From the NCBI GenBank assembly GCA_027005175.1, contig JALTMC010000204.1:1-6578 (forward strand): a stretch of DNA of 6,578 bases, read 5' to 3'. Origin of the DNA: Myxococcales bacterium (GTDB taxonomy: Bacteria > Myxococcota_C > UBA6777). The notes beneath the pieces are model-generated. The model was not told the origin of the DNA. It worked only from the letters and a program-made list of their open reading frames with translations, and made no database searches. Position 1 is the first letter of the stretch, and every line of letters begins with the position of its first letter. Made by a program: the position numbers and the translations under genes. This document shows positions 1 through 5,465 of the stretch, piece after piece.

Positions 1-282
1 ATCCTGCCAAGCCATCCAAGGCAACTCCGCCTCTGCGAAAGTCCCGGATGATTCGGAGAGATCCTCTGACGAATCTTCGGATGAAACGTCAAGTGAGACT
101 TCGGGTGAATCTTCGGGTGAATCTTCATGAGTTGGGGGTTGAGTTTCTTCGAGCAACACACTCTCCAGCTTTTCTTGTTGATGTTTGATTACCGACTCCA
201 CACAACCATACCCAATTCTCTCAGTACAGTATAGAAGCAGCCGCAACCAAGTCTTATTGGCACCTTCAGCCCAACAATCCAC
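1..282 (-). CDS. hypothetical protein with acidic Ser/Glu/Asp-rich segment, N-terminal part (runs off left edge)
   Basis: I do not recognise this protein. The minus-strand frame is open from 360 to the window edge; a TAG at 361-363 closes it upstream. It has no ATG until position 15, so the best start is GTG at 280-282, preceded by a purine-rich GGGGAAGGG at 289-297 about six bases away. From that start, 94 residues are visible. Residues 1-45 look like ordinary protein with a helical, mixed-charge stretch (TWLRLLLYCTERIGYG, then QQEKLESVLLEE). Residues 46-85 are a low-complexity acidic Ser/Glu/Asp/Pro linker (EDSPEDSPE and similar), followed by ELPWMAWQD, where the window ends. It would lie downstream of the outer-membrane protein gene on the same strand. 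A plus-strand frame ending at 130 covers the same low-complexity DNA and is also open. I prefer the minus frame because it stays open over about 120 codons, including non-repetitive sequence at 130-270. The start and even the strand remain uncertain. Confidence 0.38.
   Translation of the reverse strand, partial: MDCWAEGANKTWLRLLLYCTERIGYGCVESVIKHQQEKLESVLLEETQPPTHEDSPEDSPEVSLDVSSEDSSEDLSESSGTFAEAELPWMAWQD
2..130 (+). CDS. alternative: C-terminal tail of a plus-strand protein, Ser/Asp/Glu-rich
   Basis: The plus-strand frame is open from the left edge and stops with TGA at 128-130. It encodes about 42 residues, starting with SCQAIQGNSASAKVPDD and ending in a low-complexity tail of Ser, Asp, Glu and Gly (SSDESSDETSSETSGESSGESS). 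Such tails are common at the C-termini of secreted or surface proteins. If real, this gene would be convergent with the outer-membrane protein gene, and 131-450 would be non-coding. It competes with the minus-strand reading of the same DNA, and only one is likely to be translated. The visible piece is too short to decide, and no domain can be recognised. Confidence 0.22.
   Translation, partial: SCQAIQGNSASAKVPDDSERSSDESSDETSSETSGESSGESS
101..124. repeat. 12-bp tandem duplication in low-complexity acidic tract
   Basis: The 12-mer TCGGGTGAATCT occurs twice, head to tail, and is followed by a partial third copy (TCA). The surrounding 70-125 region repeats related GAATCTTCGG-like pieces. The period is a multiple of three, so both strands stay open through it. 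This is typical slipped-strand expansion in a low-complexity coding segment. Confidence 0.7.
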
Positions 283-444
283 AGAACGCCCTTCCCCGTT
301 TGACAATCTATCAACAGAACGCCCTTTCCCGTTTGACAATCTATCAACAGAACGCCCTTCCTAACAATCGACAGAGCACCCTTTCCTGTTTGGTAATCTA
401 TGAGGCCCCTTTCCTAACAATCGACGGGCCCCCCTTCCCTGTTT
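271..444. repeat. degenerate tandem repeat array, about 24-33 bp units, with higher-order pairing
   Basis: Read on the minus strand, six degenerate units follow each other at about 444-416, 415-392, 391-363, 362-335, 334-302 and 301-271. The best-preserved unit (334-302) is 33 bp. Conserved pieces are AAACGGGAAAGGG, then CGTTCTGTTGAT, then GATTGTC or GATTGTT. Units 1 and 3 share GTCGATTGTTAGGAA, and units 2 and 4 share AGGAA...TAGATT, so the left-hand units look like two copies of an older dimer of about 53-57 bp. The array starts seven bases beyond the stop of the outer-membrane protein gene and ends at the proposed GTG start of the leftmost minus-strand gene. I see no palindromic arms typical of REP or CRISPR repeats and no spacers. 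Its function is unknown; it may simply be a minisatellite-like slippage product. Confidence 0.8.
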
Positions 445-450
445 GACGAT

Positions 451-1827
451 TTAAAAGGCTTGCCTGACCCCGATATAGAATCGGAAAGTGGAGTAGGGAT
501 CGAGAGAGTAGGCAAAGTCAGCCCGGATGAGAAAGGATTCGCCCCAGAGAATACGAAGTCCGCCACCGAAGCCGAAGTGGAAGCCTGCGTCAGTGCCATC
601 CAGGATAGGATTGGGCTTATAGTCTGCCCAAAATCGACCTGTATCAAAAAATCCAACGAGTCCAACATTAAAACGTTGGCCGAGAAAATTGACCTTTCCA
701 GGGATCAAGAGGGCTCTTAACTCAACATTACCCAAAAGTTTTATTTTTCCATGATATCGACGAGAAGGGACACCGCGAACACTTCGGCTTCCTCCAGTCC
801 CTTCATTGGGAGTGAGTCCGCCAAACGAAGCCATATCGTATAGAGGAACACGTCCAAACATAAAGTCACCCAAGAGACGAAAGGCCAAGACCAAGTACTT
901 TTTGTACAGAGGAACATAGAATCGAAGGTGAGCAGTCACACCACCATACGGGTATTGTAAGCCAAACACGGCTCCAGGAGAAACACGCAGCGAGACATCG
1001 TGAAACATACCTTTTGATGGAATCGCTTCATCATCCCTTGTATCCCATACCAAACCCGCCTTCACTTGAAAGTTGGCATGCGGTGTCACACCAACAAGGC
1101 CTTCGCGAATGGCATTGGTTTCGTCATCATTACGCGATTCATCACGAGAGCGTTTAATGTCCTCCTCCAACTTGCTTCCTTTGTAGATCGAAAAAAAGTT
1201 ATACGAGAATTCAGCACCCAAAAAGAGCTGTAATTTCTTTGTTAAGGTCACTCGGGCATTGAGTCGAGCGGAGGGATAGGTCCAACTGTACTGGTAGCGC
1301 CTACGGGCCTGAATGTATTGGTCGCGCTCTGCTTTCGGGTCAAAATCGTCCCAAACAGGTCTACCATCAGAGGCATTGCCCAAGCCATAGTAACCTGCTG
1401 TAGTAAAACGACCAAAACTAAACCTCATGTTCAAACGAAGTTTGCCTCCAGCCAACCCAGGTAGGTCAACTCTGATATAATTATCGTGGTAGGGAAACTC
1501 GACACCACCACCTGGGGCTTCCAACACTGTCATAAACCATTGCAATTCGATCTTCCAACGATATGGATAAAAGTCAGGCTCATCCACTCGAACAATGTTT
1601 GCAATCACCCCAAAGCCAAAGCCAATATCGACACTACCAGCCAAAGCTGGCAAGATGGCAAATTCATAGCGTTGCGGCTTCTTTTTCTTTTTTTTGTGCA
1701 ACTTTCGTTTACGCTCAAGAGCACTCTTTTCTGTTTGTTTTGGTGCAGACCAAACCGAGCTATTTGGGAGAACCCAAAGCAAACAAACAAACGTTAGCAC
1801 AACACTCCGATACGAATTTCTCATCAT
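451..1827 (-). CDS. Omp85/BamA-superfamily outer-membrane beta-barrel protein, POTRA-less
   Basis: The 458-residue product begins with a classical signal peptide: basic start (MMRNSYR), hydrophobic core at about 9-20, and a likely cleavage site near VWSA at 25-28. A strongly basic linker with six consecutive lysines (45-50) follows, then a barrel of about 400 residues with alternating hydrophobic/aromatic strands. Omp85 hallmarks are WDTRDDEAIPSKGMF at 261-275 (D-T-R-D...G strand motif), GGSRSVRGVPSRRYHG at 345-360 (the VRG motif of the lumenal loop 6), FFDTGRFW at 393-400, GGGLRILWG at 421-429 and a terminal Phe. POTRA domains, usual in BamA/TamA, cannot fit before the barrel, so a role in general protein insertion is uncertain; it could resemble barrel-only or patatin-type Omp85 members. 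I chose ATG 1825-1827 because it gives a proper signal peptide. An in-frame ATG at 1879-1881 would add 18 residues that spoil it. An 8-T run at 1688-1695 codes for the lysines and could be slippage-prone. A sigma70-like promoter lies at 1959-1987. Confidence 0.82.
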   Translation of the reverse strand: MMRNSYRSVVLTFVCLLWVLPNSSVWSAPKQTEKSALERKRKLHKKKKKKPQRYEFAILPALAGSVDIGFGFGVIANIVRVDEPDFYPYRWKIELQWFMTVLEAPGGGVEFPYHDNYIRVDLPGLAGGKLRLNMRFSFGRFTTAGYYGLGNASDGRPVWDDFDPKAERDQYIQARRRYQYSWTYPSARLNARVTLTKKLQLFLGAEFSYNFFSIYKGSKLEEDIKRSRDESRNDDETNAIREGLVGVTPHANFQVKAGLVWDTRDDEAIPSKGMFHDVSLRVSPGAVFGLQYPYGGVTAHLRFYVPLYKKYLVLAFRLLGDFMFGRVPLYDMASFGGLTPNEGTGGSRSVRGVPSRRYHGKIKLLGNVELRALLIPGKVNFLGQRFNVGLVGFFDTGRFWADYKPNPILDGTDAGFHFGFGGGLRILWGESFLIRADFAYSLDPYSTFRFYIGVRQAF

Positions 1828-1902
1828 TCTACCCACAGTTCCAGACTCTTCGATGCAGAATTGCACCCAAGAGATTTTCATACAACAAGAGTTCGTCTAG
1901 AA

Positions 1903-1917
1903 AGAGAAAGCTTCTCT
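1903..1917. promoter_or_regulatory. inverted repeat in leader of outer-membrane protein gene
   Basis: AGAGAA and TTCTCT form perfect 6-bp arms around a 3-base centre (AGC). The dyad lies downstream of the predicted minus-strand transcription start (near 1951) and about 75 bases before the ATG at 1827. It could be a small mRNA hairpin or an operator. No known regulator can be assigned. Confidence 0.35.
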
Positions 1918-1958
1918 CCAGAATAACCGAGATCTAGCGCGACAGCGAAGGAAGAGAC

Positions 1959-1987
1959 AATATAACAGAGAATCAGCGAACAAACAA
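1959..1987 (-). promoter_or_regulatory. sigma70-like promoter for the outer-membrane protein gene
   Basis: On the minus strand, TTGTTT (1987-1982) serves as -35 and TATATT (1964-1959) as -10, with exactly 17 bp between them. The -10 matches TATAAT at five of six positions; the -35 has the invariant TTG only. Transcription would start near 1951, giving a leader of about 125 bases to the ATG at 1827. Confidence 0.5.
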
Positions 1988-2220
1988 TCGACGAAAATCC
2001 CAGAACCCAGATCTTGCAAACTGAGAGAGTACATACCGGTTCAAGAAGGTCGGGCGACCGCTCCCATGTTCGTAGAGACAGGTTTGATAAGAACAAAGTA
2101 CTCGAATCAAGCGGAATACTATTCTCCGGAGGCTTCATACATTGATTGCCGGATAGGATCTTGGGTTTACTCCGATTTCCTTTTCCGGTAAGAAGGGTGC
2201 GTGTATTAAGTTCACGAGCA

Positions 2221-2226
2221 AAGGAG
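2221..2226 (+). promoter_or_regulatory. ribosome binding site of DUF455 gene
   Basis: AAGGAG lies 12 bases before the ATG at 2239. The spacing is longer than ideal. A GTG at 2229 lies only two bases beyond it, but opens a different, short frame, so the ATG at 2239 is preferred. Confidence 0.55.
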
Positions 2227-2238
2227 CTGTGAATCGAG

Positions 2239-3039
2239 ATGGAGTTACAAGAGTGGGCGATGCGTGTCTTTACTGCGGATTGTCTGGAAGAAAAGTTGCT
2301 AGCACCAGAGGGTGGACTCAAGACACTGACCGATCACGAGCCAGGGGTTGCGATCCCCTGGTCCCGACCGCCACGGCAGGCTGGAATACAGATCTCTTCC
2401 AACAAGAGCCGAAAAAAGTTCCCGAAGCCCAACTCTCTGGAACGACTCGACATGCGGATTCGTTGTTTGCATACTTTCGCCAATCACGAGTTAATGGCTC
2501 TTGAGCTTATGGCCTGGGCACTACTGAAGTTCCCTGAAGCCGAACGAGGCTTTCGTATGGGGCTAGCCAAGATACTTCTCGATGAACAAGAACACTTTCG
2601 ACTGTACTCCCATCGGCTTGATGCGATGGGTACACAGTTTGGCGACCTGCCCATCAACGATCACTTTTGGCGAGCAGCCACCGATATCTCCACTCCCCTG
2701 GATTGGGTCTGTACGATGCACCTGACCTTTGAACAAGCCAACCTCGATCATGCGTTGTTCTATTCCAAACACTTCCGAAATGTTGAGGACGATGCATCGG
2801 CCGATCTGATGTACCGGATCTTTGAAGATGAGATCTTGCATGTAAAGTTTGGTAGCCGATGGCTCCATCATTACCACCAACCCGACAAGACCCTGTTTGA
2901 GACCTATGAGTCATGTATGACTCGCCACAATCCGCCCAGCCGCGCTCGTGGTCCCGTCTTTCAAGAAGAAGCTCGTCGCAAGGCTGGCCTCAGCGATGAC
3001 TATATCCAGTCACTCAAACTCTGGGAACCCAATGACTGA
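2239..3039 (+). CDS. DUF455 ferritin-like di-iron protein
   Basis: The 266-residue product matches the DUF455 (COG2833) family in length and pattern. Four ferritin-type metal-binding helices are visible: HELMALEL at 83-90 (Glu84), DEQEHF at 115-120 (E116-x-x-H119), TFEQANLDH at 163-171 (Glu165) and EDEILHV at 196-202 (E198-x-x-H201). This E, ExxH, E, ExxH order is that of carboxylate-bridged di-iron sites. The protein should therefore be a cytoplasmic di-iron oxidase/oxygenase or a related metal protein; its substrate is not established. The N-terminal 70 residues hold the family-typical Pro-rich segment (PGVAIPWSRPPRQAG) before the helical bundle. No signal peptide is present. It is the first gene of a tight two-gene operon: its stop (TGA 3037-3039) lies inside the start of the ATP-grasp gene. 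The last codons (KLWEPND, stop) lie in the first copy of a 33-bp triplication, so repeat contraction would leave this protein unchanged. The family call is firm; a specific reaction cannot be given. Confidence 0.88.
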   Translation: MELQEWAMRVFTADCLEEKLLAPEGGLKTLTDHEPGVAIPWSRPPRQAGIQISSNKSRKKFPKPNSLERLDMRIRCLHTFANHELMALELMAWALLKFPEAERGFRMGLAKILLDEQEHFRLYSHRLDAMGTQFGDLPINDHFWRAATDISTPLDWVCTMHLTFEQANLDHALFYSKHFRNVEDDASADLMYRIFEDEILHVKFGSRWLHHYHQPDKTLFETYESCMTRHNPPSRARGPVFQEEARRKAGLSDDYIQSLKLWEPND

Positions 3040-3114
3040 GATTCTCACAAACTCTGGGAACCCAATGACTGAGATTCTCACAAACTCTGGGAACCCAATG
3101 ACTGAGATTCTCAC
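3015..3114. repeat. perfect 33-bp tandem triplication across the DUF455/ATP-grasp junction
   Basis: Three identical 33-bp units occupy 3016-3048, 3049-3081 and 3082-3114; one extra matching base at 3015 makes the tract 100 bp. Each unit contains a GGGAA purine stretch followed, five bases on, by AATGACTGA, which holds both the DUF455 stop codon and an ATG for the ATP-grasp frame. The unit is eleven codons, so the ATP-grasp frame stays open through all copies and gains the peptide NSGNPMTEILT per copy. There are no mismatches, which suggests a recent or actively homogenised duplication, or possibly an assembly artefact. Confidence 0.97.
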
Positions 3115-4207
3115 GGTCACCAACCTAGACTTTGAGTATGAATTGGCCGCTGGTGAGACATACCAACCCATTCGAATCATGCGTCAAGTGTCTCAAAAGT
3201 GGAACTCTATTTTACGTCTGCTGCCGGGAGCCCAACAAGCAGAGTGCGGCTCTCCCGACATCTTGGAATCCCCCAACACAGAGAGACTGTTTCGTGGAGA
3301 GATCCAGCAGCTACTCCCGTGGGGAGTCACACCTCGGGTAGTACAGCTTGCCCAACAACACAAGCTTCAGCAATCCTTTCCCGAGCCAGCGGTTGTACGT
3401 GACATCAATGACAAACGATTTTCACACCGACTGGAGAAGAAATTAAAGGTTGCACTACCCTATAGCTGTATTGTCAAAGACAAGGAAGACCTACAAGCCG
3501 CTGTTGCAAATTGCCCTCACGGTTGGATACTCAAGCACCCGTTGGGTGTGAGCGGGCGCGAACGGGTCATTGGCAAACCGGGAATCATCATCGAATCGGC
3601 ACAACGTTGGGCGGATCGAAAGTTTCGTCAAGGATGGTCACTGGTATTCGAGCCGTGGGTCGAGAAAAGGCAAGACTCCTCCATCCACTTTACGATCGAG
3701 CCTGAAGGCGAGATCTCCCTACTCGGCTACTGTGAATTGCTTACAGACGATGGCGGAACCCATCGTGGCAACAAGGTCTCTCCATCCAGCCAACCTCCTC
3801 CAGAGGTGCACAACATCGGAACTCATGTCGCAGAAGAACTGGGCAGACTGGGATATTGGGGAGTTGTTGGTATCGATGTGCTCTCGGGATTCCTGGGCAA
3901 ACAGCCTGTCCAACGACCGATTGTCGAGATCAATGCTCGTCAGTCCTTCGGCCGACTGACACTTGCCCTGGGTCAATGGGTGCCCCAAAATTGGTCTTAT
4001 CTATGGTGGCATCCCACAAAGAAAGACTACCAACAAATCACAAAAGAATATGGACCCTTTCCCCCTACCACCCGAGAGACAACAACGCCTGGCTTCTACA
4101 TCCTTCCCTCATCGGTTGACCCGGAAGGTCGGTCTCAAACGTTGGTGATAATTGGTACAGCACACAATCTCAACCCAACGGAACTCCTGTCCCCCCTGAC
4201 GCCGTGA
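3032..4207 (+). CDS. ATP-grasp ligase-like protein, downstream partner of DUF455
   Basis: The 391-residue product has ATP-grasp features. An N-terminal region (about 30-125) leads into VVRDINDKRFSHRL (121-134) and ALPYS (141-145). ATP-contact elements follow: WILKHP (165-170, Lys168), a Gly-containing loop GVSGRER (172-178), and the hinge LVFEPWVE (204-211). The Mg-binding end of the fold is GIDVL (280-284, Asp282) and IVEINARQSFGR (297-308, Glu299 and Asn301). Members usually join a carboxylate, via an acyl-phosphate, to an amine or thiol; the substrate here cannot be read from the sequence. LLPWGVTPR (94-102) resembles the pre-ATP-grasp region of some ligases. Three in-frame ATGs occur at 3032, 3065 and 3098, one per copy of the 33-bp repeat. 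The first overlaps the DUF455 stop by eight bases and fits coupled re-initiation; the third would give 369 residues and is probably the ancestral N-terminus. The frame is open further upstream to ATG 2948, inside DUF455, which I consider unlikely. The gene ends 22 bp from the convergent BpsA-like gene. Confidence 0.78.
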   Translation: MTEILTNSGNPMTEILTNSGNPMTEILTVTNLDFEYELAAGETYQPIRIMRQVSQKWNSILRLLPGAQQAECGSPDILESPNTERLFRGEIQQLLPWGVTPRVVQLAQQHKLQQSFPEPAVVRDINDKRFSHRLEKKLKVALPYSCIVKDKEDLQAAVANCPHGWILKHPLGVSGRERVIGKPGIIIESAQRWADRKFRQGWSLVFEPWVEKRQDSSIHFTIEPEGEISLLGYCELLTDDGGTHRGNKVSPSSQPPPEVHNIGTHVAEELGRLGYWGVVGIDVLSGFLGKQPVQRPIVEINARQSFGRLTLALGQWVPQNWSYLWWHPTKKDYQQITKEYGPFPPTTRETTTPGFYILPSSVDPEGRSQTLVIIGTAHNLNPTELLSPLTP

Positions 4208-4229
4208 CAGAACAAAGACCACAAGCGAT

Positions 4230-5240
4230 CTATTGAGAGTGCCACCACTGCGAAAACCACCGCGTGATCGGGTTGCGACGAAAGTGTTCTGTGCGACGGA
4301 GTTTGTAAAGATTGGAGAAGCCAAAAGGCAGGTCTCGAAGCACATGGAGCAGCGGAGACTCTGTTGGTGTAAGATGCTGAAAAAGAAGATCACGGAACTC
4401 TGTATTGGCCAAAGGGTAGAGATGAAAACTCGGAGAAATGGCTTCAAAGGTCAGGCCAACTGTAGAAAAGCGGCGAAAAAAAGGCTGGGCCTTTTGCTCC
4501 AAGTACTCTGTATTGATCGGACAAAACGACAGGTAGATCCGAGCATGAGGGCTTTGTTTCATGCAGTATAAAGCTTTGTGTAAAAAGCACCAAGCGTGAT
4601 ATTCGTCCCAGGGCGGGTCAAGAACAATGGCATCGAACGTTTCTTTCATTTCTTTGGGGATGCCTCCCAGAACTAAGTCGACATGACGGCATTGCACCTG
4701 AGGAGCTTTGTCATGGATATGTGAAAGTATCCGGTCATCAAATTCAAAAACATGAATTTCACCTGCAAAGTGACTGGCCAGCGCGACACTGCCCAAGTCA
4801 TCATCTCCCATAAACAAGACTCGACCTTCTTCTCTATCGATTTCTTGTAAGATCTGATTCACACGACGCTCTGTAGAGTCGGGGGTACAATAAAGCTGGT
4901 CATATTCCAGCAAAGGCTCTGGGCGTTCTGTACATAGCTTCAAAAACTCGGGAGATGCGGTGAAATAATCAGGGCTTTGTCGCCATGTTATTTCGACGAG
5001 ATTAAGAGCACACTCACTCAGCAGTCGAACAACCACACGCTCTTCTTTTCGAGTACCTTCTTTCCGCTCAAAAAAGTCGCATAGAGCCTCGACTCGTTGT
5101 CGCAAGACATTCATCATCTGACCATAGGTCGAGACATCGACATTCGGCCACCCCTCGGGTCGTACGGATACCACCTCCAGCAAACGATCGACAAAGTGAT
5201 ACAGAAGCTCTGTGTTTTGCTCTGTGTTTTGACTTCTCAC
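4230..5240 (-). CDS. BpsA-like branched-chain polyamine synthase family protein (aminopropyltransferase)
   Basis: The 336-residue protein resembles the BpsA family (PF01861, formerly DUF43), whose characterised archaeal members add aminopropyl groups from decarboxylated S-adenosylmethionine to spermidine, giving N4-bis(aminopropyl)spermidine. Visible family features are EYDQLYCTPDSTERRV at 112-127, the Rossmann strand with the acidic VLFMGDDDLGS at 141-151, a second strand ending in EFDDR at 166-170, and AIVLDPPWDEYHAW at 204-217. The GDDD and DPP motifs belong to the catalytic pocket of the family. Trp211 stands where DPPY is common in related transferases, so substrate choice may differ. 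Residues 1-110 form a helical N-terminal domain without signal peptide; the protein should be cytoplasmic. The start is GTG 5238-5240 with GAGAGG at 5246-5251 as ribosome binding site; the nearby ATG at 5240-5242 runs straight into TGA. A 12-bp duplication repeats QNTE near the N-terminus. It could instead be a methyltransferase-like relative with another substrate. Confidence 0.75.
   Translation of the reverse strand: MRSQNTEQNTELLYHFVDRLLEVVSVRPEGWPNVDVSTYGQMMNVLRQRVEALCDFFERKEGTRKEERVVVRLLSECALNLVEITWRQSPDYFTASPEFLKLCTERPEPLLEYDQLYCTPDSTERRVNQILQEIDREEGRVLFMGDDDLGSVALASHFAGEIHVFEFDDRILSHIHDKAPQVQCRHVDLVLGGIPKEMKETFDAIVLDPPWDEYHAWCFLHKALYCMKQSPHARIYLSFCPINTEYLEQKAQPFFRRFSTVGLTFEAISPSFHLYPLANTEFRDLLFQHLTPTESPLLHVLRDLPFGFSNLYKLRRTEHFRRNPITRWFSQWWHSQ
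5207..5230. repeat. 12-bp tandem duplication near the BpsA-like gene start
   Basis: GCTCTGTGTTTT occurs twice head to tail (5207-5218 and 5219-5230). On the coding strand this duplicates QNTE within residues 4-11, ahead of the conserved domain. The insertion is in frame and probably neutral. Confidence 0.85.
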
Positions 5241-5450
5241 ATGATCCTCTCACGTAGGGAATGATAGGATCTGATGTAGCACAAAACCGCCCAAGAGAGA
5301 AGAGCTACAGAGTTACAGCGATCGTTGAGAAGATCTATCCCATACAAGAAGCAGCCATCCCTCCCAACAACACTCTTAAAAAAAAACTGGGTTTTCAGGC
5401 ACTTCTTGAGGGCTTCAAGTTCTTTTACAAAATCGTCGTTTCATACAAGG

Positions 5451-5465
5451 TGTGAAGATTTCACA
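5451..5465. promoter_or_regulatory. inverted repeat TGTGAA-N3-TTCACA, possible operator
   Basis: TGTGAAGATTTCACA has perfect 6-bp arms around a 3-base centre and lies 93 bases before the kinase ATG. The half-sites are those of CRP-type regulators (TGTGA...TCACA), but the spacing is five bases rather than the usual six, so assignment to a CRP/FNR-family protein is uncertain. It could serve either of the two divergent genes. Confidence 0.4.

Larger units (their letters stand above)
1828..2238. other. divergent intergenic region between outer-membrane protein and DUF455 genes
   Basis: About 410 bp separate the two divergent genes. The region holds the minus-strand promoter at 1959-1987 and an AGAGAA-N3-TTCTCT dyad at 1903-1917. 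Two smaller dyads are also present: GGTCG-GG-CGACC at 2048-2059 and the palindrome CTCCGGAG at 2124-2131. For the plus-strand operon only a weak promoter can be proposed: TATTAA at 2204-2209 as -10 with TTTTCC at 2181-2186 as a poor -35 (17-bp spacing). This would give a short leader of about 20 bases. No RNA gene or riboswitch was recognised. Confidence 0.6.

Noticed and set aside
271-444. Repeat array considered as a CRISPR.
   Set aside because: The units abut without unique spacers, lack dyad symmetry and diverge from each other; no cas genes are present.
416-1993. 11-bp direct repeat AACAATCGACG at 416-426 and 1983-1993 flanking the outer-membrane protein gene, suggesting a mobile-element target duplication.
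   Set aside because: Matches of this length are expected by chance in a window of this size. The left copy is part of the repeat array, and no transposase or inverted terminal ends are present.
1878-2138. Minus-strand 86-codon frame with one hydrophobic segment, ending in an ATGA overlap with the upstream ATG (1881) of the outer-membrane protein frame.
   Set aside because: It has no ribosome binding site, and the best promoter for the outer-membrane gene (1959-1987) lies inside it. The ATG at 1881 that it overlaps is not the favoured start, because it spoils the signal peptide. It is kept in mind only as a possible small membrane protein.
2948-3031. Upstream in-frame starts of the ATP-grasp gene (ATG 2948 and ATG 2996) inside the DUF455 gene.
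   Set aside because: They would overlap DUF455 by 44-92 bases, lack a ribosome binding site and add a basic stretch that is simply DUF455 sequence read in another frame.
4205-4260. Search for a shared terminator between the convergent ATP-grasp and BpsA-like genes.
   Set aside because: Only a 4-bp stem (AGTG/CACT) inside the end of the BpsA-like gene is seen, with no T-run after it.
5378-5400. A-run at 5378-5386 with the following CTGGGTTTTCAG considered as a rho-independent terminator.
   Set aside because: The possible stem has only three paired bases at its ends, and the position between two divergent gene starts does not call for a terminator.
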